A stretch of DNA of 23,857 nucleotides from Thaumarchaeota archaeon UBA160 (lineage in GTDB: Archaea; Thermoproteota; Nitrososphaeria; Conexivisphaerales; UBA164): the NCBI GenBank assembly GCA_002506605.1, contig DAXX01000048.1:1-23857 (forward strand), given 5' to 3'. The translations under genes were made by a program, and so were the position numbers. How positions within the stretch are numbered: the stretch's first letter is position 1; every line of letters begins with the position of its first letter. This document shows, piece after piece, positions 15,083 to 22,163 of the stretch. Under the pieces are notes generated by a model. The model was not told the DNA's origin. It was given only the letters and a program-made list of their open reading frames with translations, and did not search any database.

Positions 15083-16903
15083 CTATTCTACTGTTACTGA
15101 TTTAGCAAGGTTTCTTGGTTTATCTGGATCAAGACCTCTCAGCACTGCGGTATAATAGGCTAGCAACTGTAAAGGAAGAACATATAAAATTGGCGTTAGT
15201 ATGTCTTCAGACTCTGGCATTTCTATGTAAATATCTGAGACTTCTTTGAGCTCTTTGTCGTCAGAGTTCCCTAAGGTTATTATTTTTCCTCCTCTAGATT
15301 TGATCTCCATTATATTGCCCAAAATGACCCTTCTGGATGAATCATTTGGAGCAACAAAGATGACTGGCGTATTTTTTTCAATCAAAGCTATAGGCCCATG
15401 TTTGCTTTCTCCAGCTGAAAATGCGCTTGAAGGTATATATGCAATTTCAAGCATTTTTAACCTTCCCTCAAAAGCAGTAGCCGTGTTTATCCCTCTTCCT
15501 AGATAAAATATATGAGAAGAATCTTTCAATATTTCAGCTACTTCTTTTACTTTCTGTTCGGTATTTTTCAAAATAGATTCAGCAATTTTTGGTATAGATC
15601 TTATTTTTGCAAAATAATCTTTAAATTCTTCTTCACTTATCTTTTCTCTTTTTTTCCCTATTTCTAAAGCGAGAAGCAAGTGTATTAAAAGCTGAGATGT
15701 GTAAGTTTTGGTAGCCGCAACACCTATTTCAGGACCAGCTTGCTGAACTAGGTAAAGCCTAGAAAGACGGGTTATTGTAGAGCTCACTACATTAGTTATA
15801 GCCATGACCGTGCTGGCCTTCATTCTAGCAAAGCTTGCAACTTTGAGAACATCGGCCGTTTCCCCTGATTGCGATACGAGCAAAAGAGATGTATCCGGGT
15901 CTAATGTGTTTCCATATTGATGTATGAACTCGCTAGCTACAACTGGTATAGTCGCAAGCCCGGCTAATTTTGAATACATGTAGCTCGCAGCTAAGCAAGA
16001 ATGATATGATGTCCCAGCACCAACTAAAAAATTAATCTTAGATCTGTACATTAGTTCTGCAATAGCTTCTAAATACGGTTTTTGTATGTTCATGGCATAA
16101 TAGAGCGATGTTGGCTGTTCAAAAATCTCTTTAAGCATATAATGCGGGAATCCTCCTTTCTCAATCATTTGAGGCGTTATATTGATCTCTGTTGGCTTTC
16201 TTGTTATTATGTTTCCAGTGTTTATAGAATAAATTTTATAATAGTAGGGTGTAATTACTGCAAGTTCATAATCCTCAAGAGGTATCATTAAGTTAGTTTT
16301 GTCGACAAACGCAACAGGGTCTGATGACGCAAAATTCCCGTCTTTGCCGATTCCGAGGTATAACGGGCTCTCCTTTTTTACAAGCACAATTTTATCTGGT
16401 TCTTTTGAATATATTATAGCTAACGCGTATGAGCCTTCAACCTTTTTTATAGCTTTTAAACAAGCGTTAACAAAATCCTTTTCTTCTTTTAATTCCTCTT
16501 CTACTAAATGTGCAACAACTTCAGTATCAGTTCTAGACTTAAACACATGTCCTTTTTCTATCAAATCTTCCTTTAATTCTAGGAAATTTTCAATTACTCC
16601 ATTATGTACAACAGCTATATTACCTGTGCAATCTACAATTGGATGAGCGTTTGTAACTGAAGGATAACCGTGTGTAGCCCATCTGTTATGAGCTATTCCA
16701 ACGTTCCCTTCTAGGCTTTCAAAATTTACAGCTTTATCTACTTCATCAATTTTGCCTACGCCTTTCTTTATTTCCAAATGGTCACCGTTTATTGTAGCCA
16801 TGCCTGCAGAATCATAACCGCCATATTCTAATCTTTTTAAACCAATTTTTAATATAGGGCTAACTTTGCCTTCTGCAAGGGCCGCGGCAAATATTCTACA
16901 CAT
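15083..16903 (-). CDS. glmS: Glutamine-fructose-6-phosphate aminotransferase
   Basis: GlmS makes glucosamine-6-phosphate from fructose-6-phosphate and glutamine, feeding amino-sugar and glycan synthesis. The N-terminal glutaminase domain needs Cys as residue 1 after Met removal, so the start must be the ATG at 16903 (MCRIFAA) rather than the in-frame ATG two codons upstream at 16909. Conserved: NRWATHG, NAHP, VVHNGVIEN, SRTDTEV. Two SIS sugar-phosphate domains follow (GAGTSYHSCLAA; SQSGETADVLK; SAGESKHGPIALIE) and the canonical tail KPRNLAKSVTVE is intact. Unusual: Cys1 is followed by Arg instead of Gly, and LEYGGYDSAG has Gly where LEYRGYDSAG has an Arg that binds glutamine-side groups. Otherwise complete at 606 residues. 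Upstream lies ATTTAAAAC about 28 nt before the start. Confidence 0.93.
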   Translation of the reverse strand: MCRIFAAALAEGKVSPILKIGLKRLEYGGYDSAGMATINGDHLEIKKGVGKIDEVDKAVNFESLEGNVGIAHNRWATHGYPSVTNAHPIVDCTGNIAVVHNGVIENFLELKEDLIEKGHVFKSRTDTEVVAHLVEEELKEEKDFVNACLKAIKKVEGSYALAIIYSKEPDKIVLVKKESPLYLGIGKDGNFASSDPVAFVDKTNLMIPLEDYELAVITPYYYKIYSINTGNIITRKPTEINITPQMIEKGGFPHYMLKEIFEQPTSLYYAMNIQKPYLEAIAELMYRSKINFLVGAGTSYHSCLAASYMYSKLAGLATIPVVASEFIHQYGNTLDPDTSLLLVSQSGETADVLKVASFARMKASTVMAITNVVSSTITRLSRLYLVQQAGPEIGVAATKTYTSQLLIHLLLALEIGKKREKISEEEFKDYFAKIRSIPKIAESILKNTEQKVKEVAEILKDSSHIFYLGRGINTATAFEGRLKMLEIAYIPSSAFSAGESKHGPIALIEKNTPVIFVAPNDSSRRVILGNIMEIKSRGGKIITLGNSDDKELKEVSDIYIEMPESEDILTPILYVLPLQLLAYYTAVLRGLDPDKPRNLAKSVTVE

Positions 16904-17001
16904 AAACATGATAAAGTATATTTTATGTTTTAAATTTTATTGTTCTAATTAATTTTCATTTTTGAAAAACAAGACTGATCGTCAAAATCAAAGATCTCTT
17001 A

Positions 17002-17010
17002 TTTATAAAA
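17002..17010 (+). promoter_or_regulatory. Orphan TATA box ahead of a candidate RNA
   Basis: TTTATAAAA, a near-perfect archaeal TATA box, with no plus-strand protein gene until 18295. It would place a start near 17032. The element is nearly palindromic, so it could instead drive glmS from about 16980 with a 77-nt leader. A second AT-rich element (about 17025-17037) would start RNA near 17056. Confidence 0.35.
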
Positions 17011-17105
17011 GCGGCAACATTTTCATTATATAATTATAACTGGTTGTCATCTGTTATGATAAAAGCTAAACATAACCTCTTGATTCTTTAGATTATTGTT
17101 TTTTA

Positions 17106-17276
17106 GTGGCCTAGCCTGCGTTGTGGGTTGGGGCTGCAATCTCAGCTAACTTTTCGCCTGCGCCCAAAATCAATCTTTAATATGTATTTCTTGATCGCCT
17201 AAAAAGCATATTATAAGGGGGTACCAATCGCATCCTCATAAAAGTAGACTTTGTTCCCCTAGCTCTCATTAGAGTT
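17106..17276 (+). ncRNA. Candidate structured non-coding RNA
   Basis: Bases 17106-17165 are about 62% G+C by hand count, in a window of roughly one-third G+C; such islands mark structured RNAs in AT-rich archaea. The plus strand can form one long rod: GGC 17108-17110 with GCC 17162-17164, GCG 17118-17120 with CGC 17155-17157, GGGTT 17125-17129 with AACTT 17148-17152, and GCTG 17133-17136 with CAGC 17143-17146 around loop CAATCT. Two more stems abut: 17216-17221 with 17255-17260, and 17261-17266 with 17271-17276 (loop CATT). The non-Watson-Crick pairs in these stems are all G-U on the plus strand, which would be C-A mismatches on the minus strand, favouring plus. I do not recognise it as tRNA, SRP, RNase P or a box C/D RNA. 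Confidence 0.3.
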
Positions 17277-17296
17277 AAAAATTGCATAGTTTTATT

Positions 17297-17767
17297 TTAT
17301 TCAGAAACCTTGTACTTGTTATTTGTAGTAAGAAATCCAGAATAAACGCCCCACTCGTTAAGTATCAATTCTAGTTCATGCTTGCCATCAGTTGAGTTAA
17401 AATCTGCTATGCCTTTTTTTAAAAGAGCTCTGTTTAAGCTTTCTATAGTAAACTCCTTAAGTTCTTTGGCTGTTTTAAAAGGTTCTATTCTTTGTAAAGA
17501 TTCTTTAATTATTTCTTTTCTTTTTTTAAAGTTAGATTCAAGAAACTCTAAACCTTTATCGGTTATTATTATGTCTCCAACGCCTATGGTCACAAAACCA
17601 AGTTCATTTGCCATATACACAATTGGCATAAAATCATCTAGATCGACTTCGAGCCTTTCTTCAAGCTCAAATAAATCGGTTTTACCTCCAAATTCGTTTT
17701 TCAAGACGAGCAGTAAGCCCAGTAAGTCAGCAACTCTTGTTGAAGGATGTATAACGCTATAGCTCAA
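17297..17767 (-). CDS. Stand-alone AAA-associated-domain protein
   Basis: A 156-residue protein matching the domain normally found at the C terminus of nitrate/sulfonate-type ABC transporter ATPases in archaea and some bacteria (AAA-associated C-terminal domain, PF09821 as I recall it). It starts HPSTRVADLLGLLLVLKNEF with GGKTDLFELEERLEVDLDDFMPIVYMANELGFV, which is the family's characteristic winged-helix-like region, then DIIITDKGLEFLESNFKKRKEI, and ends with NEWGVYSGFL near residue 140. Here the domain stands alone: no ATPase or permease gene is beside it. It may regulate an ABC ATPase in trans or act as a DNA-binding regulator. The start is TTG, just at the position a TATA box 26 nt upstream predicts. 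Confidence 0.75.
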   Translation of the reverse strand: MSYSVIHPSTRVADLLGLLLVLKNEFGGKTDLFELEERLEVDLDDFMPIVYMANELGFVTIGVGDIIITDKGLEFLESNFKKRKEIIKESLQRIEPFKTAKELKEFTIESLNRALLKKGIADFNSTDGKHELELILNEWGVYSGFLTTNNKYKVSE

Positions 17768-17785
17768 CTTTTACATCATTTGTTA

Positions 17786-17793
17786 CTATAAAC
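17786..17793 (-). promoter_or_regulatory. TATA box of the AAA-associated-domain gene
   Basis: Minus-strand GTTTATAG (complement of 17786-17793) centred 23 nt upstream of the TTG at 17767, consistent with a leaderless mRNA and with the TTG start. Confidence 0.4.
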
Positions 17794-17886
17794 CGATTTT
17801 AAAACGTTATTATTCTTTGTATTCAAATTTTTGAAAATGTAAAATCAACGCAAGGCAAAATAAAAGACAATTATAGCTTAAAATCA

Positions 17887-18282
17887 TCATTGCGGAGGAT
17901 ACTTCTGGGAATATTTGTAATTTCTTGGGCTTCCAGTTCTTGTTAAAACCCCCTCCCTTACCATATCTGTTAATGAATGGGCTATTGCGGACCTGTCATA
18001 GTGATAACCTCTTCTTTGCAGTTCTTCATCAACTTCAAAGAGGCTTCTTTCTTGTGAGAACCAGCCTTCTTTCCAGAGCTGAGTTAGAAGATCCTTGCAG
18101 GTTACACCTTTTCTTGTTGATTCTTTGTTGAATTCTTGTTGTTGTTGAATAGGTATTGAAGATAAAATTTTAGGTATGATTTCATTTATCTTATCTTCCG
18201 GGCATTCAACCTCTATTTCCCAGTCTCCCTTCTTTAATTTTATTTTTATATTGTTGCTGTTGTTGTCCAAATTGCGCAACAT
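17887..18282 (-). CDS. Winged-helix protein, possible archaeal transcription regulator
   Basis: A 131-residue soluble protein. Residues 12-45 (IKIKLKKGDWEIEVECPEDK and following) form a small beta-rich domain that ends in a Gln run (about 46-50). A winged-helix domain fills the C terminus: GVTCKDLLTQLWKEGWF (about 59-75), SLFEVDEELQRRGYHYDRSAIAHSLTDMVREGVLTR (recognition helix near SAIAHSL), and a basic wing GSPRNYKYSQKYP. The layout recalls a small archaeal family with unknown targets. The ATG lies 12 bases from the nurA start on the other strand, so if it binds DNA, autoregulation together with nurA-herA is plausible. No enzyme motif is visible. Confidence 0.75.
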   Translation of the reverse strand: MLRNLDNNSNNIKIKLKKGDWEIEVECPEDKINEIIPKILSSIPIQQQQEFNKESTRKGVTCKDLLTQLWKEGWFSQERSLFEVDEELQRRGYHYDRSAIAHSLTDMVREGVLTRTGSPRNYKYSQKYPPQ

Positions 18283-18294
18283 TTATATTCTACC

Positions 18295-19329
18295 TTGTTT
18301 AACCTATTGTTGATCAAGTTGACCAAACAAATAAACCTTTCTGATACAACCGAGGATTTATATAATTATTACGATGAGTCGGCTTTATTTAACTCTTTAT
18401 TGAACGATGCATTGGATATATCGAGAATAAAAGGCAGACAAATTATATTTAGCGACGATTCAAACGGTGAATTTAGGCCTATTGAAGGCTGGGGTACTCA
18501 CGTTTCTGTTGATGCGCACGAAATAGACATGTCCAAGGGCAGAGCTCAGAACTTGATTGCCGTTGATTCAAGTTCAATTTCAATAGCTGAGACAGAAGAA
18601 GGTGGCATCTATGCGGTGAAAGGGGGTGCTTACATAATTAAAGGTGGGGAAGTCATGTTAAGAAAGTTCGGTCCCTTAGCGGTCTACATAGGTTTGAGCA
18701 ACATAAGGGTGATCGAATCAATAATTGGTGCCAAATTAGGTTACGGCATAGTTATTGACAAACAATTAGCGCTTAAGTTTGTTAGAAACATTATTGAAAA
18801 CATGTTGTTCAAAATGTTGATAAGCGAAATTGAGAACGGTATAGCTTTAGTTGACGGATCGTTAAAGGACCCGCCTTTCTTTCTAGGCAGGCTAAGCCCT
18901 AGATATCTGATGGAAAAATATAAAGAGAAAATTAGCTTTATAGGAATAAGCAAAGGTACAAGCATAAAAGCTTTGAAGGCTTTTTACAGCTCATTTTTTG
19001 ACAATAAAAGGAAATTTATCAACATAACAGATCTGGTTTACAGTATCGCTAAAAATGAATTTGGTGATAAATATTTGGTAAAGCTTGATGAAACATCTAT
19101 AGTTTTGAGAGCTGACATATATCAAAAGGATCCAAATGAATGTTTTGCAAGCCTTATCAAGTCTGATAAGCTTGTAAAAGGCTATCCAGAGAGCCTAATC
19201 GGAGCTCATTTATTATCTCTTTTTGTTTCGAGCGAAATACAAGGTATTAAAGCGCTCGTTGCCCAAAACGCGTCTAAGGTTCTTCTTGAAGAAAACATGA
19301 GAAAATTTCTTTTAGGTTATGTAAGGTGA
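18295..19329 (+). CDS. nurA: NurA 5'-3' nuclease
   Basis: A 344-residue NurA nuclease, partner of the HerA helicase in DNA end resection during archaeal double-strand break repair. Its RNase H-like fold shows the first metal Asp D91 in LIAVDSSSISIAE, the second D187 in IALVDGSLKDPP, the GISKGTSI loop (217-224), and R272-x-D274 in VLRADIYQ. The metal centre is complete. It is followed directly by herA with a 4-base TGATG/GTGATG junction, the classic arrangement. The start is uncertain: TTG at 18295 is used here, but a TATA-like ATTTATAT at 18281-18288 would put transcription near 18310, where further in-frame TTGs occur (18307, 18310, 18319). Mre11 and Rad50 genes, often in the same operon, are not in this window. 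Confidence 0.9.
   Translation: MFNLLLIKLTKQINLSDTTEDLYNYYDESALFNSLLNDALDISRIKGRQIIFSDDSNGEFRPIEGWGTHVSVDAHEIDMSKGRAQNLIAVDSSSISIAETEEGGIYAVKGGAYIIKGGEVMLRKFGPLAVYIGLSNIRVIESIIGAKLGYGIVIDKQLALKFVRNIIENMLFKMLISEIENGIALVDGSLKDPPFFLGRLSPRYLMEKYKEKISFIGISKGTSIKALKAFYSSFFDNKRKFINITDLVYSIAKNEFGDKYLVKLDETSIVLRADIYQKDPNECFASLIKSDKLVKGYPESLIGAHLLSLFVSSEIQGIKALVAQNASKVLLEENMRKFLLGYVR
19325..19329 (+). promoter_or_regulatory. Ribosome binding site of herA
   Basis: GGTGA inside the end of nurA (its TGA is part of the nurA stop) lies five bases ahead of the ATG at 19335. It favours that ATG over the GTG at 19326 and ATG at 19329. Confidence 0.5.
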
Positions 19330-19334
19330 TGCAA

Positions 19335-20804
19335 ATGAGGATATTATCCAAATCAGGCGATGAAATAAAAATAATAGCAATGCCTAATGAAAAGGTTGAT
19401 AGAGGCGAATATCTTTTAATAGAGGACGAAACTACAAAAAACAAGATTTTAACTCAGATTTATGAAGTGAGTTATCTGGATCCAACCGGAATTGATGAAG
19501 AAATTTTAAGAGATGAAGTTTTTTCATCTGAAAAAATTACTCATATAGATCCCAACAACGTAAGTTCTTTATTAACAATGATCAAGGATGCAAGGCTACT
19601 TAAAGGCAAAATAAGAGGGAGCATAGTAGATAATAAGTTCACAAACGAAATAATATGGCTGCCGAGCAGGGTGTTTAGCTCCATAAAAAAGGTTAGCTTT
19701 TCTGAAATAAGCAAATATCTAGCTAAAAGCTTGATTTATCCCCTTGAGATAGGTACAACATCGTTAGGAGAAAAATTTTATATCGACGCATCTGATTTGG
19801 ATGGTTCTTTGACCATCATCACTGGTAAAAAAGAATCGGGAAAATCTTACCTTGCAAAACTAATCATGTCAGAGTTAGTAAAGCTGGGTGCCTATGTGTT
19901 TGTTTTTGACCTTAATAATGAATATAGCGGCATGGTTTATGATAAAAACAACAATTTTTCTGATATTTATGACAAAATTGTCGTGCTTGAGCCTGGGAAC
20001 AACCTTGTTTTTACTTTAAAATATATAGGAAAAAGAGTTTTTACTGAAATACTTACTCATGCGTTGGACACGCCTGCAATAACAGTGAGAGAATTTCTTA
20101 AAATCTGGGATAATATGAATGAAGAATCCGATGTTTCATTAAAAAATTTGTATACAAAGATTTTAGAATACAAAAATAATGAAATGGTAAAAGAAGCATT
20201 AATTTCTAGATATTATTCGATAATAGCTTCAAGGCTTTTCGCCAACTCTGATTATGTTAACTTCGATATAAAAAACAATATAACGTCAAAGCCAAAGGGA
20301 GCAGCGTTTATTATACAGATGGCAAAGGTTTCGCCTTTGGCACGAAGAATCTTAGTTCAGATAATATTATCAAAGTTAATAAATCTGCTTGAAGAAAACC
20401 AGATACCGCCAGTTTTTATATTTGCAGAAGAAGCCCATCTGTATTTTGATCAAACTTACTGGGAAGATGCTATAACAAGAATGAGACATTTCGGCATATA
20501 CATAACTTTCATAACAAATCAACCAGATTCTCTTGATCCAACAGTGTACAGACAAGCAGATAACATATTTCTGTTCAATTTTGTAAACGAAAAAGATCTC
20601 GAAATGATCTCTCAGGCATCTACTGCAGATACAGAAACTGTAAAGAATTTAGTCAGATCTTTGCCTCAAAAGAAGTGTTTAGTAATTGGAAAGGTAGTAA
20701 ATAACCTGCCATTTTTGGTTACTGTAAGGGAAGTCAGCTACAAAACTCTAGGTACTACAAAAAAATTTTTTGAAATTAAAAAAGAAATTGAAAAGATCAG
20801 ATAA
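19335..20804 (+). CDS. herA: HerA DNA-translocating ATPase/helicase
   Basis: A hexameric bipolar DNA translocase that drives NurA in end resection. Numbering from the ATG at 19335 (489 residues): an N-terminal HAS-barrel region of about 110 residues, Walker A GKKESGKS (164-171, K170), VFVFDLNNEYSG after strand 2, a helical insertion (about 240-310), Walker B with E365-E366-A-H368 in VFIFAEEAHLY, the arginine-bearing TRMRHFG (R382, R384), and the sensor FITNQPDSLDP. All motor residues are present. The chosen ATG has a GGTGA site; in-frame starts at 19326 or 19329 would add 2-3 residues. It overlaps nurA by a few bases in the longer reading, so translation is coupled. The end overlaps the convergent peptidase gene by 8 bases. 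Confidence 0.93.
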   Translation: MRILSKSGDEIKIIAMPNEKVDRGEYLLIEDETTKNKILTQIYEVSYLDPTGIDEEILRDEVFSSEKITHIDPNNVSSLLTMIKDARLLKGKIRGSIVDNKFTNEIIWLPSRVFSSIKKVSFSEISKYLAKSLIYPLEIGTTSLGEKFYIDASDLDGSLTIITGKKESGKSYLAKLIMSELVKLGAYVFVFDLNNEYSGMVYDKNNNFSDIYDKIVVLEPGNNLVFTLKYIGKRVFTEILTHALDTPAITVREFLKIWDNMNEESDVSLKNLYTKILEYKNNEMVKEALISRYYSIIASRLFANSDYVNFDIKNNITSKPKGAAFIIQMAKVSPLARRILVQIILSKLINLLEENQIPPVFIFAEEAHLYFDQTYWEDAITRMRHFGIYITFITNQPDSLDPTVYRQADNIFLFNFVNEKDLEMISQASTADTETVKNLVRSLPQKKCLVIGKVVNNLPFLVTVREVSYKTLGTTKKFFEIKKEIEKIR

Positions 20805-21852
20805 TGGTCAATTCGGTGGTTGTGCTAAAAAGTTTTATAGGCGTTTCTTGAACAATTAAAGAGTCTTCTATTCTGACCCCTATACTATCTGGATAATATA
20901 AACCTGGTTCTATAGTTACTGCATTACCTACCCGGATTATATCTTCGCTTCTGTATGATATTGCAGGCTTTTCATGAACCTCAACTCCTATACCATGTCC
21001 CAAAGAGTGATTAAAGTGTTCTTTTTCATTTCCAAAAAAGTCCCTTACAGCTAAGTCTATATCTTTTGCCTTTGTGTCCTTTTTTAACAATTTTATTCCC
21101 AGTTCCTGCGCTTCTTTAACTTTATTGTAGATTTCCCTATGTTTAGGTTCTACCTTTTTATAAAAGACCGTTCTGGTAAAGTCAACAATATAACCTCTAT
21201 GTCTGAGCGTCAGATCAAGCAATATTGGGTCTCCCTCTTTTAGTTTTACGTTATCTGGAGGGGAATAATGGGGATAAGCAGTGTTTTTTCCAAAAGCGAC
21301 TATTTCTGTTCCAATCGTGTCCTCATAAGGTATTACGTCGCCATCTAAATCTATAATGTTTTTAACTATATGTGAATAAAGCTGCCTTTCTGTAATTCCA
21401 TTCTTTATAACCTTTAAAGATTCTTCAAAAACTTTATCCATAATTTTGCCTCCTTCTTTAAGGATCTCTATTTCATATTCATCTTTTACTTCTCTAAGTT
21501 TTTCTATGATGTTTGATATTTTTAAATCTAGTTTTTTGGACAAAGAAGCGTAAGTTGAAGCATATGATTCATCGATACATACTTTTCTTTCTCCAAAAAA
21601 ATTTTTTATGGTGTCAAGATATGTTGCAGGATTGAAAGCTTCTGCTTCTATGCTGGAATTTGCCAACGCTCTATCAAATTCTAAGCTAGATACTAACAGC
21701 TTTTGCTTTTCATCTTTAATGACAACCAGTCCAGCTCCCCAAAATCCTGTTAAATAATAAATGTTAAAAGCCCTAGTCAAGATATAACCTTCGCAATCTG
21801 AGTTGTGCATTTCATTCAGCAAAGCTTTTATTCTTTTAGCATATAGCTCCAT
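20797..21852 (-). CDS. pepQ: M24 Xaa-Pro peptidase (PepQ/prolidase-like)
   Basis: A 351-residue creatinase/prolidase-fold metallopeptidase that removes an N-terminal residue before proline or splits Xaa-Pro dipeptides. The N-terminal domain (1-120) begins YILTRAFNIYYLTGFWGAG, a typical prolidase opening. The pita-bread catalytic domain has all five metal ligands: D213 (LLDLTLR), D224 (VDFTRT), H286 (LGHGIGVEVHE), E315 (IEPGLY) and E329 (RIEDS). Length matches archaeal prolidases. The ATG has a GGTGA site (complement of 21859-21863) six bases upstream. It is probably its own transcription unit. Distinguishing dipeptidase from aminopeptidase P is not possible from sequence. Confidence 0.92.
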   Translation of the reverse strand: MELYAKRIKALLNEMHNSDCEGYILTRAFNIYYLTGFWGAGLVVIKDEKQKLLVSSLEFDRALANSSIEAEAFNPATYLDTIKNFFGERKVCIDESYASTYASLSKKLDLKISNIIEKLREVKDEYEIEILKEGGKIMDKVFEESLKVIKNGITERQLYSHIVKNIIDLDGDVIPYEDTIGTEIVAFGKNTAYPHYSPPDNVKLKEGDPILLDLTLRHRGYIVDFTRTVFYKKVEPKHREIYNKVKEAQELGIKLLKKDTKAKDIDLAVRDFFGNEKEHFNHSLGHGIGVEVHEKPAISYRSEDIIRVGNAVTIEPGLYYPDSIGVRIEDSLIVQETPIKLFSTTTELTII

Positions 21853-22163
21853 CCGTATTCACCATAACTATGTCTTAAGAATAATATAAGGATTTAAGTT
21901 ATAAAAGTTAAAAAATTTCAGACGATTGTTATATTATGTTTCGCTTTTAAAATTAAATTTATACTTCAATGGTCTGTTGAAGGCAAAACAGAAAATAGAC
22001 GTGCCTGTAAAATGCGAGGAGATGCTCTTAATAATTCTGGATTCGCCTTCATGCTGATGAACATAAAAAATGTTCTATAGGTGAAAGCAAGTGTTGCAAT
22101 AAATTAACCTAGGTGGCCTTTAGGTCATAGAAATATTCAAAAATCTATTAAAATTGAACCTTT
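21853..22163. other. Gene-free spacer between pepQ and serS
   Basis: About 310 bp with no coding frame. The pepQ end holds its ribosome binding site and AT-rich promoter region. On the plus strand a TTTATA (21958-21963) could start RNA near 21985; no plus-strand gene follows. Small stems are possible: AGGCA 21981-21985 with TGCCT 22002-22006, and GTGGCC 22113-22118 with GGTCAT 22123-22128 around loop TTTA. The second stem has two G-U pairs on the plus strand. A small RNA is possible but weakly supported. Confidence 0.35.

Larger units (their letters stand above)
16904..17296. other. Gene-free spacer with structured island
   Basis: About 390 bp without an open frame that looks coding. It is very AT-rich at the glmS end, carries two strong TATA-like elements (17002-17010 and about 17025-17037) that serve no protein gene at normal distance on the plus strand, then a GC-rich island at 17106-17165 and two adjacent stems at 17216-17276. 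See the separate entries for the promoter and the candidate RNA. Confidence 0.5.

Noticed and set aside
16904..17100. A glmS ribozyme or riboswitch upstream of glmS
   Set aside because: The glmS ribozyme is a bacterial element and its core is not visible; the upstream region is nearly pure AT with a TATA box 28 nt away, pointing to a leaderless mRNA.
17106..17166. tRNA in the GC-rich island
   Set aside because: No T-loop GTTCRA motif, no 7-bp acceptor stem and no CCA-like end on either strand.
22014..22070. Box C/D guide RNA around CTGATGA at 22053
   Set aside because: A TGATGA is present but no correctly spaced C/D and C'/D' set; the CTGA overlaps the TGATGA.
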